12,201 bases of DNA, taken from positions 1 through 12,201 of the forward strand of contig CANGOY010000035.1 of assembly GCA_947455585.1 (NCBI GenBank). Reading direction: 5' to 3'. A program made the position numbers and the translations under genes. Below the pieces are notes generated by a model. It was not told where the DNA came from and searched no databases. It saw only the letters and a list, made by a program, of their open reading frames with translations. The stretch is from Comamonadaceae bacterium. GTDB lineage: Bacteria; Pseudomonadota; Gammaproteobacteria; Burkholderiales; Burkholderiaceae_C. Position 1 is the first letter of the stretch. Each line of letters starts with the position of its first letter. Of this stretch, positions 1 through 7,260 are shown piece after piece.

Positions 1-692
1 AACTTGAAGCTGTTCAAGTTCTTGATCTCGCGGCGTGTGCCCAAAGGTGCGCCAGGCTTGCGCACCGACACGTTAGCGTCGCAACGGAAAGAGCCTTCTT
101 GCATGTTGCCGTCGCAAATGCCAATCCACGTGACGATTTTGTGCAGCTCTTTGGCGTAGGCCACGGCTTCGTCGCTGCTGCGCATGTCTGGCTGGGTGAC
201 GATTTCTAGCAGCGGTGTGCCTGCGCGGTTTAAGTCAATACCTGACTGACCAATGAAATCCTCATGCAGCGATTTGCCTGCGTCTTCTTCAAGGTGGGCA
301 CGCTCCAAGCGCACAGTTTTGTGTACGGTCTCTTTGCCAACTTCTAAGAAGAAAGAGACCTCACCGCCTTGCACCACCGGAATTTCAAACTGACTAATTT
401 GGTAGCCTTTGGGCAGGTCTGGGTAGAAGTAGTTTTTGCGCGCAAAGATGCTGCGCTCAGCAATGTGCGCGTTGACGGCTAAACCGAACTCAATGGCGCG
501 CTCGACGGCGCCGATGTTCATGACTGGCAGCGTGCCGGGCAGGGCCATGTCAACTGCGCAGGCTTGCGTGTTGGGCTCGGCACCAAAGGCTGTGGAGGCG
601 CGGCTGAAAATTTTGCTGTGCGTGGCGAGTTGGGCGTGTGTTTCGAAGCCGATGACGACTTCGTAGCCTTGGACTAATTTGGGTGCAGTCAT
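1..692 (-). CDS. gatB: Asp/Glu-tRNA amidotransferase subunit B (partial, 3' end outside window)
   Basis: GatB is the tRNA-binding and kinase subunit of the GatCAB amidotransferase. It activates the side chain of Glu-tRNA(Gln) or Asp-tRNA(Asn) with ATP and receives ammonia from GatA, giving correctly charged Gln- or Asn-tRNA in the cytoplasm. The start is ATG at 692-690, immediately after the gatA stop (TAA, 695-693), so translation is probably coupled. The protein begins MTAPKLVQGYEVVIGFETHA, the conserved N-terminal core. Near the truncated end come MQEGSFRCDANVSVRK (about residues 197-212) and REIKNLNSFK (about 218-227), both hallmark GatB motifs. About 230 codons are present of the roughly 480 usual for the family; the helical and YqeY-like tail domains lie beyond the left edge. 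The frame is intact. The family assignment is very secure. Whether Asn or Gln charging is the main role cannot be seen here. Confidence 0.97.
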   Translation of the reverse strand, partial: MTAPKLVQGYEVVIGFETHAQLATHSKIFSRASTAFGAEPNTQACAVDMALPGTLPVMNIGAVERAIEFGLAVNAHIAERSIFARKNYFYPDLPKGYQISQFEIPVVQGGEVSFFLEVGKETVHKTVRLERAHLEEDAGKSLHEDFIGQSGIDLNRAGTPLLEIVTQPDMRSSDEAVAYAKELHKIVTWIGICDGNMQEGSFRCDANVSVRKPGAPLGTRREIKNLNSFK

Positions 693-2207
693 TTAAACGC
701 CCTCCGGCTTGGCGTTATGGAAATCGGTGTTCAGTTGGTACTGGTGTGCGACGTTCAGCAAACGTGCTTCTTGCAAGTAGTTGCCAATGAGTTGCATGCC
801 CACTGGGAGCGGCTTGCCGCTGCCGGTTTCTCCGTTCTGCTTGTGGTCTGAGCTGAAGCCCACAGGAATGCTCATACCGGGCAAGCCTGCGAGCGAGGCG
901 GGCAATGTGAAGATGTCAGCCAAGTAGTCAGCCAACGGGTCGCTGGCGTTGTTGCCCAGCTTCCATGCGACCGTGGGAGCGACTGGACCTGCAATCACAT
1001 CGCACTCGGTGAATGCACGTTGGAAGTCGTCCGCAATCATGCGGCGAATTTTTTGGGCTTGCAGGTAGTACGCGTCGTAGTAGCCGTGACTGAGCACATA
1101 CGCGCCGGTCATGATGCGGCGCTTGACCTCTTCGCCAAAGCCTTCGGCTCGGGTCTTTTTGTACATGCTCACGAGGTCGGTGTAGTCCTTGGCGCGATGG
1201 CCAAACTTCACACCGTCAAAGCGGCTGAGGTTCGAACTCGCTTCGGCAGGTGCAATGATGTAGTACACAGGAATGGCCAGCTCAGTGCGGGGCAGCGTGA
1301 TGGGCACGAGCTTGGCGCCTTGGGCTTCGAGCGTTTTGAGCGCCGCGTCAATCGCAGTGCGCACGTCAGCGGCGAGGCCTTCGCCAAAGAACTCTTTGGG
1401 GATGCCAATGCGCAGGCCAGCCAAGCTGTCACCCAACTTGGCAGAGAAGTTCTCAGCTTGCACATCAAGCGAGGTGGAATCGCGGTCCAAATCCGAACCA
1501 CACATGGCGCTGAGCAACAACGCGCAGTCTTCGGCTGTGCGAGCCATGGGTCCGGCTTGGTCGAGGCTGGATGCGTAGGCAATCATGCCGTAACGGCTCG
1601 CGCGGCCATAGGTGGGTTTGATGCCGGTGATGCCGCAAAAACTGGCGGGTTGGCGAATCGAACCACCGGTGTCGGTTCCGGTCGCTGCGGGTGCCAAACG
1701 CGCGGCCACAGCGGCAGCGCTGCCGCCAGACGAGCCGCCGGGAACGCGCGAGGTGTCCCATGGGTTGGTCACTGCGCCGTAGGCGGAGTTTTCGTTGGCA
1801 GAGCCCATGGCGAACTCGTCGCAGTTGACTTTGCCCAGCGTCACCATGCCAGCGCCGACAGCGCCATCGGCAAAGGCGCCTAGCTTTTGCACCACCGTGG
1901 CGTCAAACGGCGAGCGGTAACCGCTCAAAATTTTGGAGCCAGCGGTGGTGGCGAAATCGCGGGTGACAAACACGTCTTTGTGCGCAATTGGCACGCCTTC
2001 CAGCGCGCCTGCCGTGCCAGCGGCAATGCGGGCGTCGCTGGCTTGGGCTTGGGCCAGCGTGACTTCGCTGTTGATGTCTAAAAACGCGTTGTGCGGGTTG
2101 CCGCCAGCGCGGGCCAAAAAGGCCGTGGCTACTTCGACGGCGCTGGCCTGTTTGCTTTGGAGGGCTTGGGCCAGTTGGGCCATGGTCATGTCATGTAATT
2201 GAGTCAT
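693..2207 (-). CDS. gatA: Asp/Glu-tRNA amidotransferase subunit A (amidase)
   Basis: GatA is the glutaminase subunit of GatCAB. It releases ammonia from glutamine, and the ammonia is channelled to GatB. The 504-residue length is typical. The amidase-signature Ser-cisSer-Lys triad is complete: K77 in IAHKDVF, S159 in GGSSGGSAAA and nucleophile S183 in DTGGSIRQPA. The 24-residue spacing between the two serines matches the family. The ATG at 2207-2205 is preferred because GAGG lies 8 nt upstream (2219-2216), overlapping the gatC stop, and because the protein then begins MTQLHDMTMAQLAQAL, like other GatA proteins. An in-frame TTG at 2225-2223 would add six residues and overlap gatC, but has less support. 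The gene sits 10 nt after gatC and directly abuts gatB, a classic operon in the order C-A-B. No oddities were seen. Confidence 0.98.
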   Translation of the reverse strand: MTQLHDMTMAQLAQALQSKQASAVEVATAFLARAGGNPHNAFLDINSEVTLAQAQASDARIAAGTAGALEGVPIAHKDVFVTRDFATTAGSKILSGYRSPFDATVVQKLGAFADGAVGAGMVTLGKVNCDEFAMGSANENSAYGAVTNPWDTSRVPGGSSGGSAAAVAARLAPAATGTDTGGSIRQPASFCGITGIKPTYGRASRYGMIAYASSLDQAGPMARTAEDCALLLSAMCGSDLDRDSTSLDVQAENFSAKLGDSLAGLRIGIPKEFFGEGLAADVRTAIDAALKTLEAQGAKLVPITLPRTELAIPVYYIIAPAEASSNLSRFDGVKFGHRAKDYTDLVSMYKKTRAEGFGEEVKRRIMTGAYVLSHGYYDAYYLQAQKIRRMIADDFQRAFTECDVIAGPVAPTVAWKLGNNASDPLADYLADIFTLPASLAGLPGMSIPVGFSSDHKQNGETGSGKPLPVGMQLIGNYLQEARLLNVAHQYQLNTDFHNAKPEGV

Positions 2208-2217
2208 GGTTTTGGCC

Positions 2218-2523
2218 TCACTCAATCACTTTGGGAACCAAGAACAAACCACGCTCCACGGCGGGGGCGCTTTGCTGGTTCAGGTCGCGTTGGTTGGGCT
2301 CGCTCGCCACATCTGGGCGCAGGCGCAACTCGATGTGGGCGCCTTGCATGGCGTCTACCGGGTGAGCCATGGGCAGCACGCCCGTGGTGTCGACCGCGCT
2401 GATTTGCGCGACGATGCCGAAGAAATCGTTGATTTTGCTGAGCATTCGTGCCTGTTCGTCAGGTTGGAGCTCTAGCCGGGCCAGGTTGGCGATGCGGCTG
2501 ATGTCTTGGTCATTCAGGGACAT
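2218..2523 (-). CDS. gatC: Asp/Glu-tRNA amidotransferase subunit C
   Basis: GatC is the small subunit that wraps between GatA and GatB and is needed for stable folding of the complex. The 101-residue product starts MSLNDQDISRIANLARLEL, the characteristic N-terminal helix of GatC. It ends in a region containing LPMAHPVDAMQG, followed by a conserved tail (...RGLFLVPKVIE). The ATG at 2523-2521 is chosen because it gives the family start. The frame is open further upstream, but that extension would run into the divergent mreB promoter and encodes nothing recognisable. No good Shine-Dalgarno sequence precedes the start (the upstream bases are TTTCCCTCATATATGT), so initiation may be weak or follow a very short leader. 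This is the first gene of the gatCAB operon. Confidence 0.95.
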   Translation of the reverse strand: MSLNDQDISRIANLARLELQPDEQARMLSKINDFFGIVAQISAVDTTGVLPMAHPVDAMQGAHIELRLRPDVASEPNQRDLNQQSAPAVERGLFLVPKVIE

Positions 2524-2614
2524 ACATATATGAGGGAAACACCCGCGGTTTGCGGGCGATGCGGTATTATCTCGCCTTTGTGTCCGCGCCCGCGGGCAAG
2601 CTTTGAGGACAGAC
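2524..2614. promoter_or_regulatory. Divergent promoter region between gatCAB and mreBCD-mrdA
   Basis: These 91 bp must carry the promoters of both operons unless longer leaders exist. TATTAT at 2565-2570 is a plausible plus-strand -10 box about 45 nt before the mreB ATG, but no good -35 box lies 16-18 bp upstream. The same A/T-rich patch could serve the minus strand (ATAATA). Two symmetric elements flank it: a hairpin CCCGC-GGTTT-GCGGG (2542-2556) and a perfect 10-bp palindrome GCCCGCGGGC (2588-2597) just before the mreB ribosome binding site GAGG (2605-2608, 6 nt from the ATG). The location is strong evidence for a promoter region. The exact boxes are uncertain. Confidence 0.55.
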
Positions 2615-3658
2615 ATGTTTGGATCTTTTCGTCGGTATTTCTCCACCGATTTGGCGATTGACCTCGGTACCGCCAACACCCTGATTTATGTGCGCGACAA
2701 AGGCATCGTGTTGGACGAGCCATCTGTTGTGTCAATTCGCCACGAAGGCGGCCCCCAAGGTAAGAAGACCATTCAAGCCGTGGGTCACGAAGCCAAGGCC
2801 ATGTTGGGCAAAGTGCCCGGCAACATCGAAGCCATTCGCCCGATGAAAGACGGCGTGATTGCCGACTTCACTGTGACTGAGCAAATGCTCAAGCAGTTCA
2901 TCAAGATGGTGCATCCCCGCTCGGTGTTGAAGCCCAGCCCACGCATCATCATTTGCGTGCCTTGCGGGTCCACCCAAGTCGAGCGTCGCGCAATTCGCGA
3001 ATCTGCTTTGGGCGCTGGCGCCTCAGAGGTGTATCTCATTGAAGAACCCATGGCAGCCGCCATCGGCGCAGGTTTGCCTGTGTCCGAAGCGTCTGGCTCG
3101 ATGGTGGTTGACATCGGTGGCGGTACCACCGAAGTGGGCGTTATCTCTTTGGGCGGCATGGTCTACAAAGGCAGCGTGCGCGTCGGCGGCGACAAGTTTG
3201 ACGAAGCCATCATCAACTACATCCGTCGTAACTACGGCATGTTGATTGGCGAGCCAACGGCTGAAGCTATCAAGAAACAAATCGGTTCTGCTTTCCCTGG
3301 TTCTGAAGTCAAGGAAATGGAAGTCAAAGGTCGTAACCTGTCAGAAGGCGTGCCACGCTCATTCACCATCTCTTCCAACGAAATCTTGGAAGCCTTGACC
3401 GACCCACTGAACAACATCGTCTCTGCCGTGAAAAACGCGTTGGAGCAAACACCTCCTGAATTGGGTGCAGACATTGCCGAGCGCGGCATGATGCTCACCG
3501 GTGGTGGCGCGTTGTTGCGCGACTTGGACCGCTTGTTGGCCGAAGAGACTGGCTTGCCAGTGTTGGTGGCCGAAGACCCACTCACCTGCGTGGTGCGTGG
3601 TTGCGGTTTGGCCCTTGAGCGCATGGAGCGTTTGGGCTCCATCTTCACGAGCGAATAA
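2615..3658 (+). CDS. mreB: Rod shape-determining protein MreB (bacterial actin)
   Basis: MreB is an actin-like ATPase that forms membrane-bound filaments and guides the elongasome (RodZ, MreC, MreD, RodA, PBP2) during side-wall synthesis. The product has 347 residues, the same length as the E. coli protein. The N-terminus MFGSFRRYFS resembles the short amphipathic membrane-targeting helix. The nucleotide-binding motifs are in order: phosphate-1 DLGTAN (16-21), phosphate-2 VVDIGGGTTEVGV (from residue 164), and the adenosine loop LTGGGALL (294-301). The ATG at 2615 is chosen because GAGG lies 6 nt upstream and the family start follows; a TTG at 2603 in the same frame would add only MRTD. It is the first gene of an operon with mreC, mreD and mrdA. 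The stop codon is 4 nt before mreC. Confidence 0.98.
   Translation: MFGSFRRYFSTDLAIDLGTANTLIYVRDKGIVLDEPSVVSIRHEGGPQGKKTIQAVGHEAKAMLGKVPGNIEAIRPMKDGVIADFTVTEQMLKQFIKMVHPRSVLKPSPRIIICVPCGSTQVERRAIRESALGAGASEVYLIEEPMAAAIGAGLPVSEASGSMVVDIGGGTTEVGVISLGGMVYKGSVRVGGDKFDEAIINYIRRNYGMLIGEPTAEAIKKQIGSAFPGSEVKEMEVKGRNLSEGVPRSFTISSNEILEALTDPLNNIVSAVKNALEQTPPELGADIAERGMMLTGGGALLRDLDRLLAEETGLPVLVAEDPLTCVVRGCGLALERMERLGSIFTSE
3623..3642 (+). promoter_or_regulatory. Hairpin at the mreB/mreC boundary
   Basis: ATGGAGC (3623-3629) and GCTCCAT (3636-3642) form a perfect 7-bp stem with the loop GTTTGG. It lies inside the last codons of mreB and ends 20 nt before the GTG start of mreC. There is no U-tract, so it is not a standard intrinsic terminator. 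By position it could slow or protect the mRNA between the abundantly needed mreB and the less needed mreCD, but that role is inference. The repeat also encodes conserved MreB residues (MERLGSI), so chance cannot be excluded. Confidence 0.35.
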
Positions 3659-3662
3659 TTAA

Positions 3663-4583
3663 GTGCCACTGGGCACCCTCGACCGCTCCCCTCCGGCCTT
3701 CTTCAAGCAAGGCCCTTCAGCCGTCTCCAAATTACTTTTCTTCAGCGCCTTGTCGGTGCTGTTGATGGTGGCTGACGCGCGGTTTGGTGTGACCCAGCCT
3801 TTACGTGCCACCTTGTCTGTGGCCTTGTATCCGGTGCAGTGGCTGGCCATGCGCCCGCAAGCTTGGGCTGAATATTCGGGTTACTACATGCAAGCCCGCG
3901 ATGTGGCGCAAGCCTCGGAGCGTGACGCGCGTGAGCAACTGTTGGTACAAGCCCGCCGCTCGGGCCAAGTAGAACAGCTGGCGCTCGAAAACAAACAGCT
4001 GCGTGAGCTCCTGAGTTTGAGTAAACGCCTAGAGTCCAAAGGCATTGCTGCCGAGGTGCTTTACGACGCAGCCGACCCTTACACCCGCAAACTCATCATC
4101 GACAAAGGCATGGCCAATGGCATCAAAGCCAGCTCACCTGTTATGGACGAGCATGGCATTTTGGGTCAAGTGACCCATGTGTTGCCTTTGGTCAGCGAAG
4201 TGACGTTGGTCACCGACCGTGAACACTCAATCCCCGTGCTCAACACCCGCACCGGTGCGCGTGGTGTGGCCTACGGTGAATCGGGCGGCGCACCTTTGTT
4301 AGAGCTGCGCTTCATGGCTACCAACGCCGACATTGAAGTGGGCGACATGTTGTCGACCAGTGGCGTCGATGGCATTTACCCACCCGGCGTGTTGGTGGGT
4401 AAGGTTACCAAAGTAGAGCGCCGTGCCGAAACCGCGTTTGCGCGCATCTTGTGTGAACCCGTGGGCCGCGTGCAGGGCGCACGTCATGTGATGGTGTTGG
4501 AGCCTTTGAGTGACCAATTGCCACCGCGTCCCCAAATTGAAAAAGCTGTGCCTGTGGCCTCGCAAAAGGGAGGTCGCAAATGA
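3663..4583 (+). CDS. mreC: Rod shape-determining protein MreC
   Basis: MreC is a bitopic inner-membrane protein with a large periplasmic part. It binds and activates PBP2 and links the cytoplasmic MreB filament to cell-wall synthesis. The 306-residue product has a short cytoplasmic N-terminus, a membrane segment at about residues 22-41 (KLLFFSALSVLLMVADAR), and a coiled coil at about 77-125 rich in A, E, Q, L and R. The beta-domain core follows, including VMDEHGILGQV and LVTDREHSIPV, and the protein ends in a charged tail. The GTG start at 3663 is chosen because it gives MPLGTLDRSPPAFFKQGPSA, the start I recall for burkholderial MreC; no ATG lies near and the ribosome binding site is weak. 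It begins 4 nt after mreB and overlaps mreD by 4 nt. This coupling suggests its translation depends on ribosomes arriving from mreB. Confidence 0.96.
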   Translation: MPLGTLDRSPPAFFKQGPSAVSKLLFFSALSVLLMVADARFGVTQPLRATLSVALYPVQWLAMRPQAWAEYSGYYMQARDVAQASERDAREQLLVQARRSGQVEQLALENKQLRELLSLSKRLESKGIAAEVLYDAADPYTRKLIIDKGMANGIKASSPVMDEHGILGQVTHVLPLVSEVTLVTDREHSIPVLNTRTGARGVAYGESGGAPLLELRFMATNADIEVGDMLSTSGVDGIYPPGVLVGKVTKVERRAETAFARILCEPVGRVQGARHVMVLEPLSDQLPPRPQIEKAVPVASQKGGRK

Positions 4584-5110
4584 TCATGCCGCGCGGTCAG
4601 CAGTTGCTGTTGCCAGCCAATCCTTTGTTTGTGCTGTTCACCTTGATTGCGGCCCTGTTTGCCAACATGGTGGTGAACATCAGCCTCGTGGGCAATGCCG
4701 CGTGGATGCCAGACTTCTTGGCGCTGGTTCTTGTGTTTTGGTGTGTGCACCAACCTCGCCTGGTCGGCATTGGCGTGGCTTTCTTTTTTGGTGTGGCTAC
4801 CGATGTGCATCAGTCGGCCTTGCTGGGGCAGCACGCGTTGACCTACACCGCCTTGGGCTTCATGGCCATCATGGTGCACCGTCGTTTGCTTTGGTTTACC
4901 GTGCCTTCGCAAGCCATGCAAGTGTTGCCGATGTTTGCGGTGGCGCACGCGTTGGAGTTGATAGTGCGCATGATGTCTGGCGCATTGTTTCCAGGCTGGA
5001 CCATCTTTTTGGCGCCACTGTTTGAGGCCGTGCTGTGGCCTGTGGTCAGCGTGTTCTTGTTGGCGCCTCAGCGCCGAGCCCCCAACCCCGATTTGAACCG
5101 TCCCCTATGA
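4580..5110 (+). CDS. mreD: Rod shape-determining membrane protein MreD
   Basis: MreD is an integral inner-membrane member of the elongasome that modulates MreC-PBP2 interaction. The 176-residue product is very hydrophobic, with about five or six membrane spans (roughly 16-35, 45-60, 62-76, 85-100, 112-132 and 140-162). It carries the family pattern of small hydrophobic residues plus GVATDVHQSALLGQHALTY, which resembles the conserved loop (G-x-x-x-D-x-...-LG) of MreD. The start ATG (4580) overlaps the mreC stop as ATGA and has a strong ribosome binding site, GGGAGG at 4568-4573. The stop overlaps the mrdA start in the same ATGA manner. The gene therefore sits in a translationally coupled mreC-mreD-mrdA chain. 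MreD sequences diverge widely, so the call rests on topology plus position. Confidence 0.95.
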   Translation: MIMPRGQQLLLPANPLFVLFTLIAALFANMVVNISLVGNAAWMPDFLALVLVFWCVHQPRLVGIGVAFFFGVATDVHQSALLGQHALTYTALGFMAIMVHRRLLWFTVPSQAMQVLPMFAVAHALELIVRMMSGALFPGWTIFLAPLFEAVLWPVVSVFLLAPQRRAPNPDLNRPL

Positions 5111-7227
5111 GTGTGATTCGCGACATCGAGTCCGACCTGCGACGCTTCAGGTCGCGCATGGTGGTGGTCACGGCCGCGATTTTGGTGTTGTTTGGTTTGC
5201 TGTCGCTGCGCTTGTTTTATTTGCAGGTGGTGCGCTACGACGACCTCAACGCACAAGCCGAAAACAACCGCACCGCCATCGTGCCCATCGTGCCTAACCG
5301 TGGTGTCATCATGGACCGCAACGGCATTGTGTTGGCCACCAACTACTCGGCTTACACGCTGGAAATTACAGCCTCCAAAGTAGTGATGCCGTTGGAAGAA
5401 GTGATTGAGCAGTTGTCGGGCGTGATTGACATTCAAGCGCGCGATAAGCGCCGCTTTAAAAAGCAATTGGGCGAATCGAAAAGTTTTGAATCGGTCCCGA
5501 TTCGCAACCGATTGACCGACGAAGAAGTGGCGCGTTTTGCGGCGCAACGCTATCGTTTCCCGGGCGTTGAGATTCGTGCGCGTTTGTTTCGCAACTACCC
5601 CTACAACCAGCTGGCCAGCCATGTGATTGGTTACATCGGTCGTATCAACCAAGCGGAAAAAGGCAAGATTGAAGAGTCGGATGACGCGGGCAATTACCGT
5701 GGCACTGACTACATCGGCAAGCTCGGCGTTGAGCAAAGTTACGAAACGCAACTGCATGGCACCACCGGCGTGCAAGAGATGGAAACCTCAGCGGGTGGTC
5801 GCGCGGTGCGTCGCCTCAACAGCAGCCAAGCGATTCCTGGTAACAGCGTGGTGCTGTCCATCGACATCAAGCTGCAAAAGCTGGTGGAAGACCTGTACGG
5901 CAAGCGCCGTGGTGCTTTGGTGGCGCTCGACCCCAAGACCGGTGAAGTGTTGGCCTTTGTGAGCAAGCCCACGTTTGACCCTAACTTGTTTGTGGACGGC
6001 ATTGACTCTGAAAACTGGGCTGCGCTCAACGAGTCCATGGACAAGCCTTTGCTCAACCGCGCCTTGCGCGGCACCTACCCGCCGGGTTCGACTTACAAGC
6101 CATTCATGGCGTTGGCCGCATTGCAAACGGGCAAGCGTGCTGAAAAGACCATCATTTCAGACCCCGGTTTTTTCATGTTCGGTAACCACCGTTTCCGTGA
6201 TGACAAAGAAGGCGGACATGGTTCGGTGGACATGTACAAATCCATCGTCGAATCTTGCGACACCTACTACTACACCTTGGCGCGTGACATGGGCGTTGAC
6301 CTGATGCACGACCAAATGAAGCCTTTGGGCTTTGGTCAAATCACGGGCATCGACATCTTGGGTGAGTCGCGCGGTGTGTTGCCCTCCACCGAGTGGAAGC
6401 GCACCACATACAAAAAGCCAGAACAACAACGGTGGTATTCGGGCGAAACCATTTCACTGGGTATTGGCCAGGGTTACAACAGCTTCACCATGTTGCAAAT
6501 TGCGCATGCCATGGGCACAGTGGCCAACAACGGTTTGAAGATGAAACCGCATTTGGTACGCGAGGTGTTGGATGTGGAAACGAAGGCCTCCACGCCTGTG
6601 GCCAAAGAGCCCGTGGGTCAGCTGCCTTTGACGCCTGAGAATTTAGAAGTCATCAAACGGGGCATGGTGGGCGTGAACATCGAAGGCACGTCAGCCACTA
6701 GCTTTGTGGGCGCCCAATATGTGAGCGCCGGCAAGACCGGTACGGCACAGGTGTTCACTGTCAAGCAAAACGAAAAATACAACGCTTCCAACATCGACGA
6801 GCGCATGCGCGACCACGCGCTGTTCGTGGCGTTCGCTCCCGCGGATGACCCCAAAGTGGCTTTGGCCATGGTGGTGGAGAACGCTGGCTTTGGCGCACAA
6901 AACGCAGCGCCTATTGCGCGCCGTGTGTTTGACTTTGTCATCATGGGCCAGTACCCCTCGCAAGAAGACATTGAAGCTGTACAAAAAGGCCAAGCGACCC
7001 GCCCCATTGGCAAGCCACGCGCTGTGGCCAGTGTGCCTTGGCCACCTAAGGCCGCAGAGCTGGCGGTGGAAGAGCCCATCGTGGCGGCCTCAGCAGCTGA
7101 AAAGGCAGCTTCGGCGGCCGAGAAGGCTGCAGTGGCAGCGGCCAAACCCGCTTCAGCTGCCGCTAAGCCTGCATCCGCCACAAGTGCTGTGGGCGTGCAA
7201 AGACCAGCCGCTAGCAGCACACGTTAA
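5107..7227 (+). CDS. mrdA: Penicillin-binding protein 2 (elongasome D,D-transpeptidase) with Ala-rich tail
   Basis: PBP2 cross-links new peptidoglycan during elongation, working with RodA and the MreBCD scaffold; it is a beta-lactam target. The 706-residue protein has a membrane anchor at about residues 18-40, then a PBP-dimer region with RGVIMDRNG and the transpeptidase domain. The catalytic motifs are intact: SxxK as S328-T-Y-K331, the second motif as S383-C-D385, and K543-T-G-T546. These positions are close to those of the E. coli protein. After about residue 615 comes an extra tail of about 90 residues ending in an Ala/Lys/Pro/Glu repeat region (AAEKAASAAEKAA, KPASAAAKPASA). This makes the protein longer than the roughly 630 residues usual for E. 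coli PBP2. The ATG at 5107 overlaps the mreD stop (ATGA) and gives MSVIRDIESDLRRF. It is the last gene of the operon here; rodA does not follow. Confidence 0.97.
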   Translation: MSVIRDIESDLRRFRSRMVVVTAAILVLFGLLSLRLFYLQVVRYDDLNAQAENNRTAIVPIVPNRGVIMDRNGIVLATNYSAYTLEITASKVVMPLEEVIEQLSGVIDIQARDKRRFKKQLGESKSFESVPIRNRLTDEEVARFAAQRYRFPGVEIRARLFRNYPYNQLASHVIGYIGRINQAEKGKIEESDDAGNYRGTDYIGKLGVEQSYETQLHGTTGVQEMETSAGGRAVRRLNSSQAIPGNSVVLSIDIKLQKLVEDLYGKRRGALVALDPKTGEVLAFVSKPTFDPNLFVDGIDSENWAALNESMDKPLLNRALRGTYPPGSTYKPFMALAALQTGKRAEKTIISDPGFFMFGNHRFRDDKEGGHGSVDMYKSIVESCDTYYYTLARDMGVDLMHDQMKPLGFGQITGIDILGESRGVLPSTEWKRTTYKKPEQQRWYSGETISLGIGQGYNSFTMLQIAHAMGTVANNGLKMKPHLVREVLDVETKASTPVAKEPVGQLPLTPENLEVIKRGMVGVNIEGTSATSFVGAQYVSAGKTGTAQVFTVKQNEKYNASNIDERMRDHALFVAFAPADDPKVALAMVVENAGFGAQNAAPIARRVFDFVIMGQYPSQEDIEAVQKGQATRPIGKPRAVASVPWPPKAAELAVEEPIVAASAAEKAASAAEKAAVAAAKPASAAAKPASATSAVGVQRPAASSTR

Positions 7228-7260
7228 AAATAGTCAAAGACGCGCAGGGTGTCGCGGCGC

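Noticed and set aside
1020..1883. A plus-strand reading frame of 287 codons opposite gatA.
   Set aside because: It is a mirror artefact of gatA codon usage, with no domain and no ribosome site.
2208..2225. TTG at 2225 as the gatA start.
   Set aside because: The ATG at 2207 has GAGG at ideal spacing and gives the usual GatA N-terminus; the extension would only add six residues overlapping gatC.
2530..2661. A small plus-strand ORF (MRETPAVCGRCG...) in the gatC-mreB gap, considered as a leader peptide.
   Set aside because: It has no ribosome binding site, its ATG is part of the CATATATG palindrome, and it runs out of frame into mreB. Nothing supports translation.
5068..5775. A minus-strand reading frame of 235 codons opposite the start of mrdA.
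   Set aside because: It has His/Arg/Val-rich shadow composition and lies fully within mreD-mrdA, whose frames are well supported.
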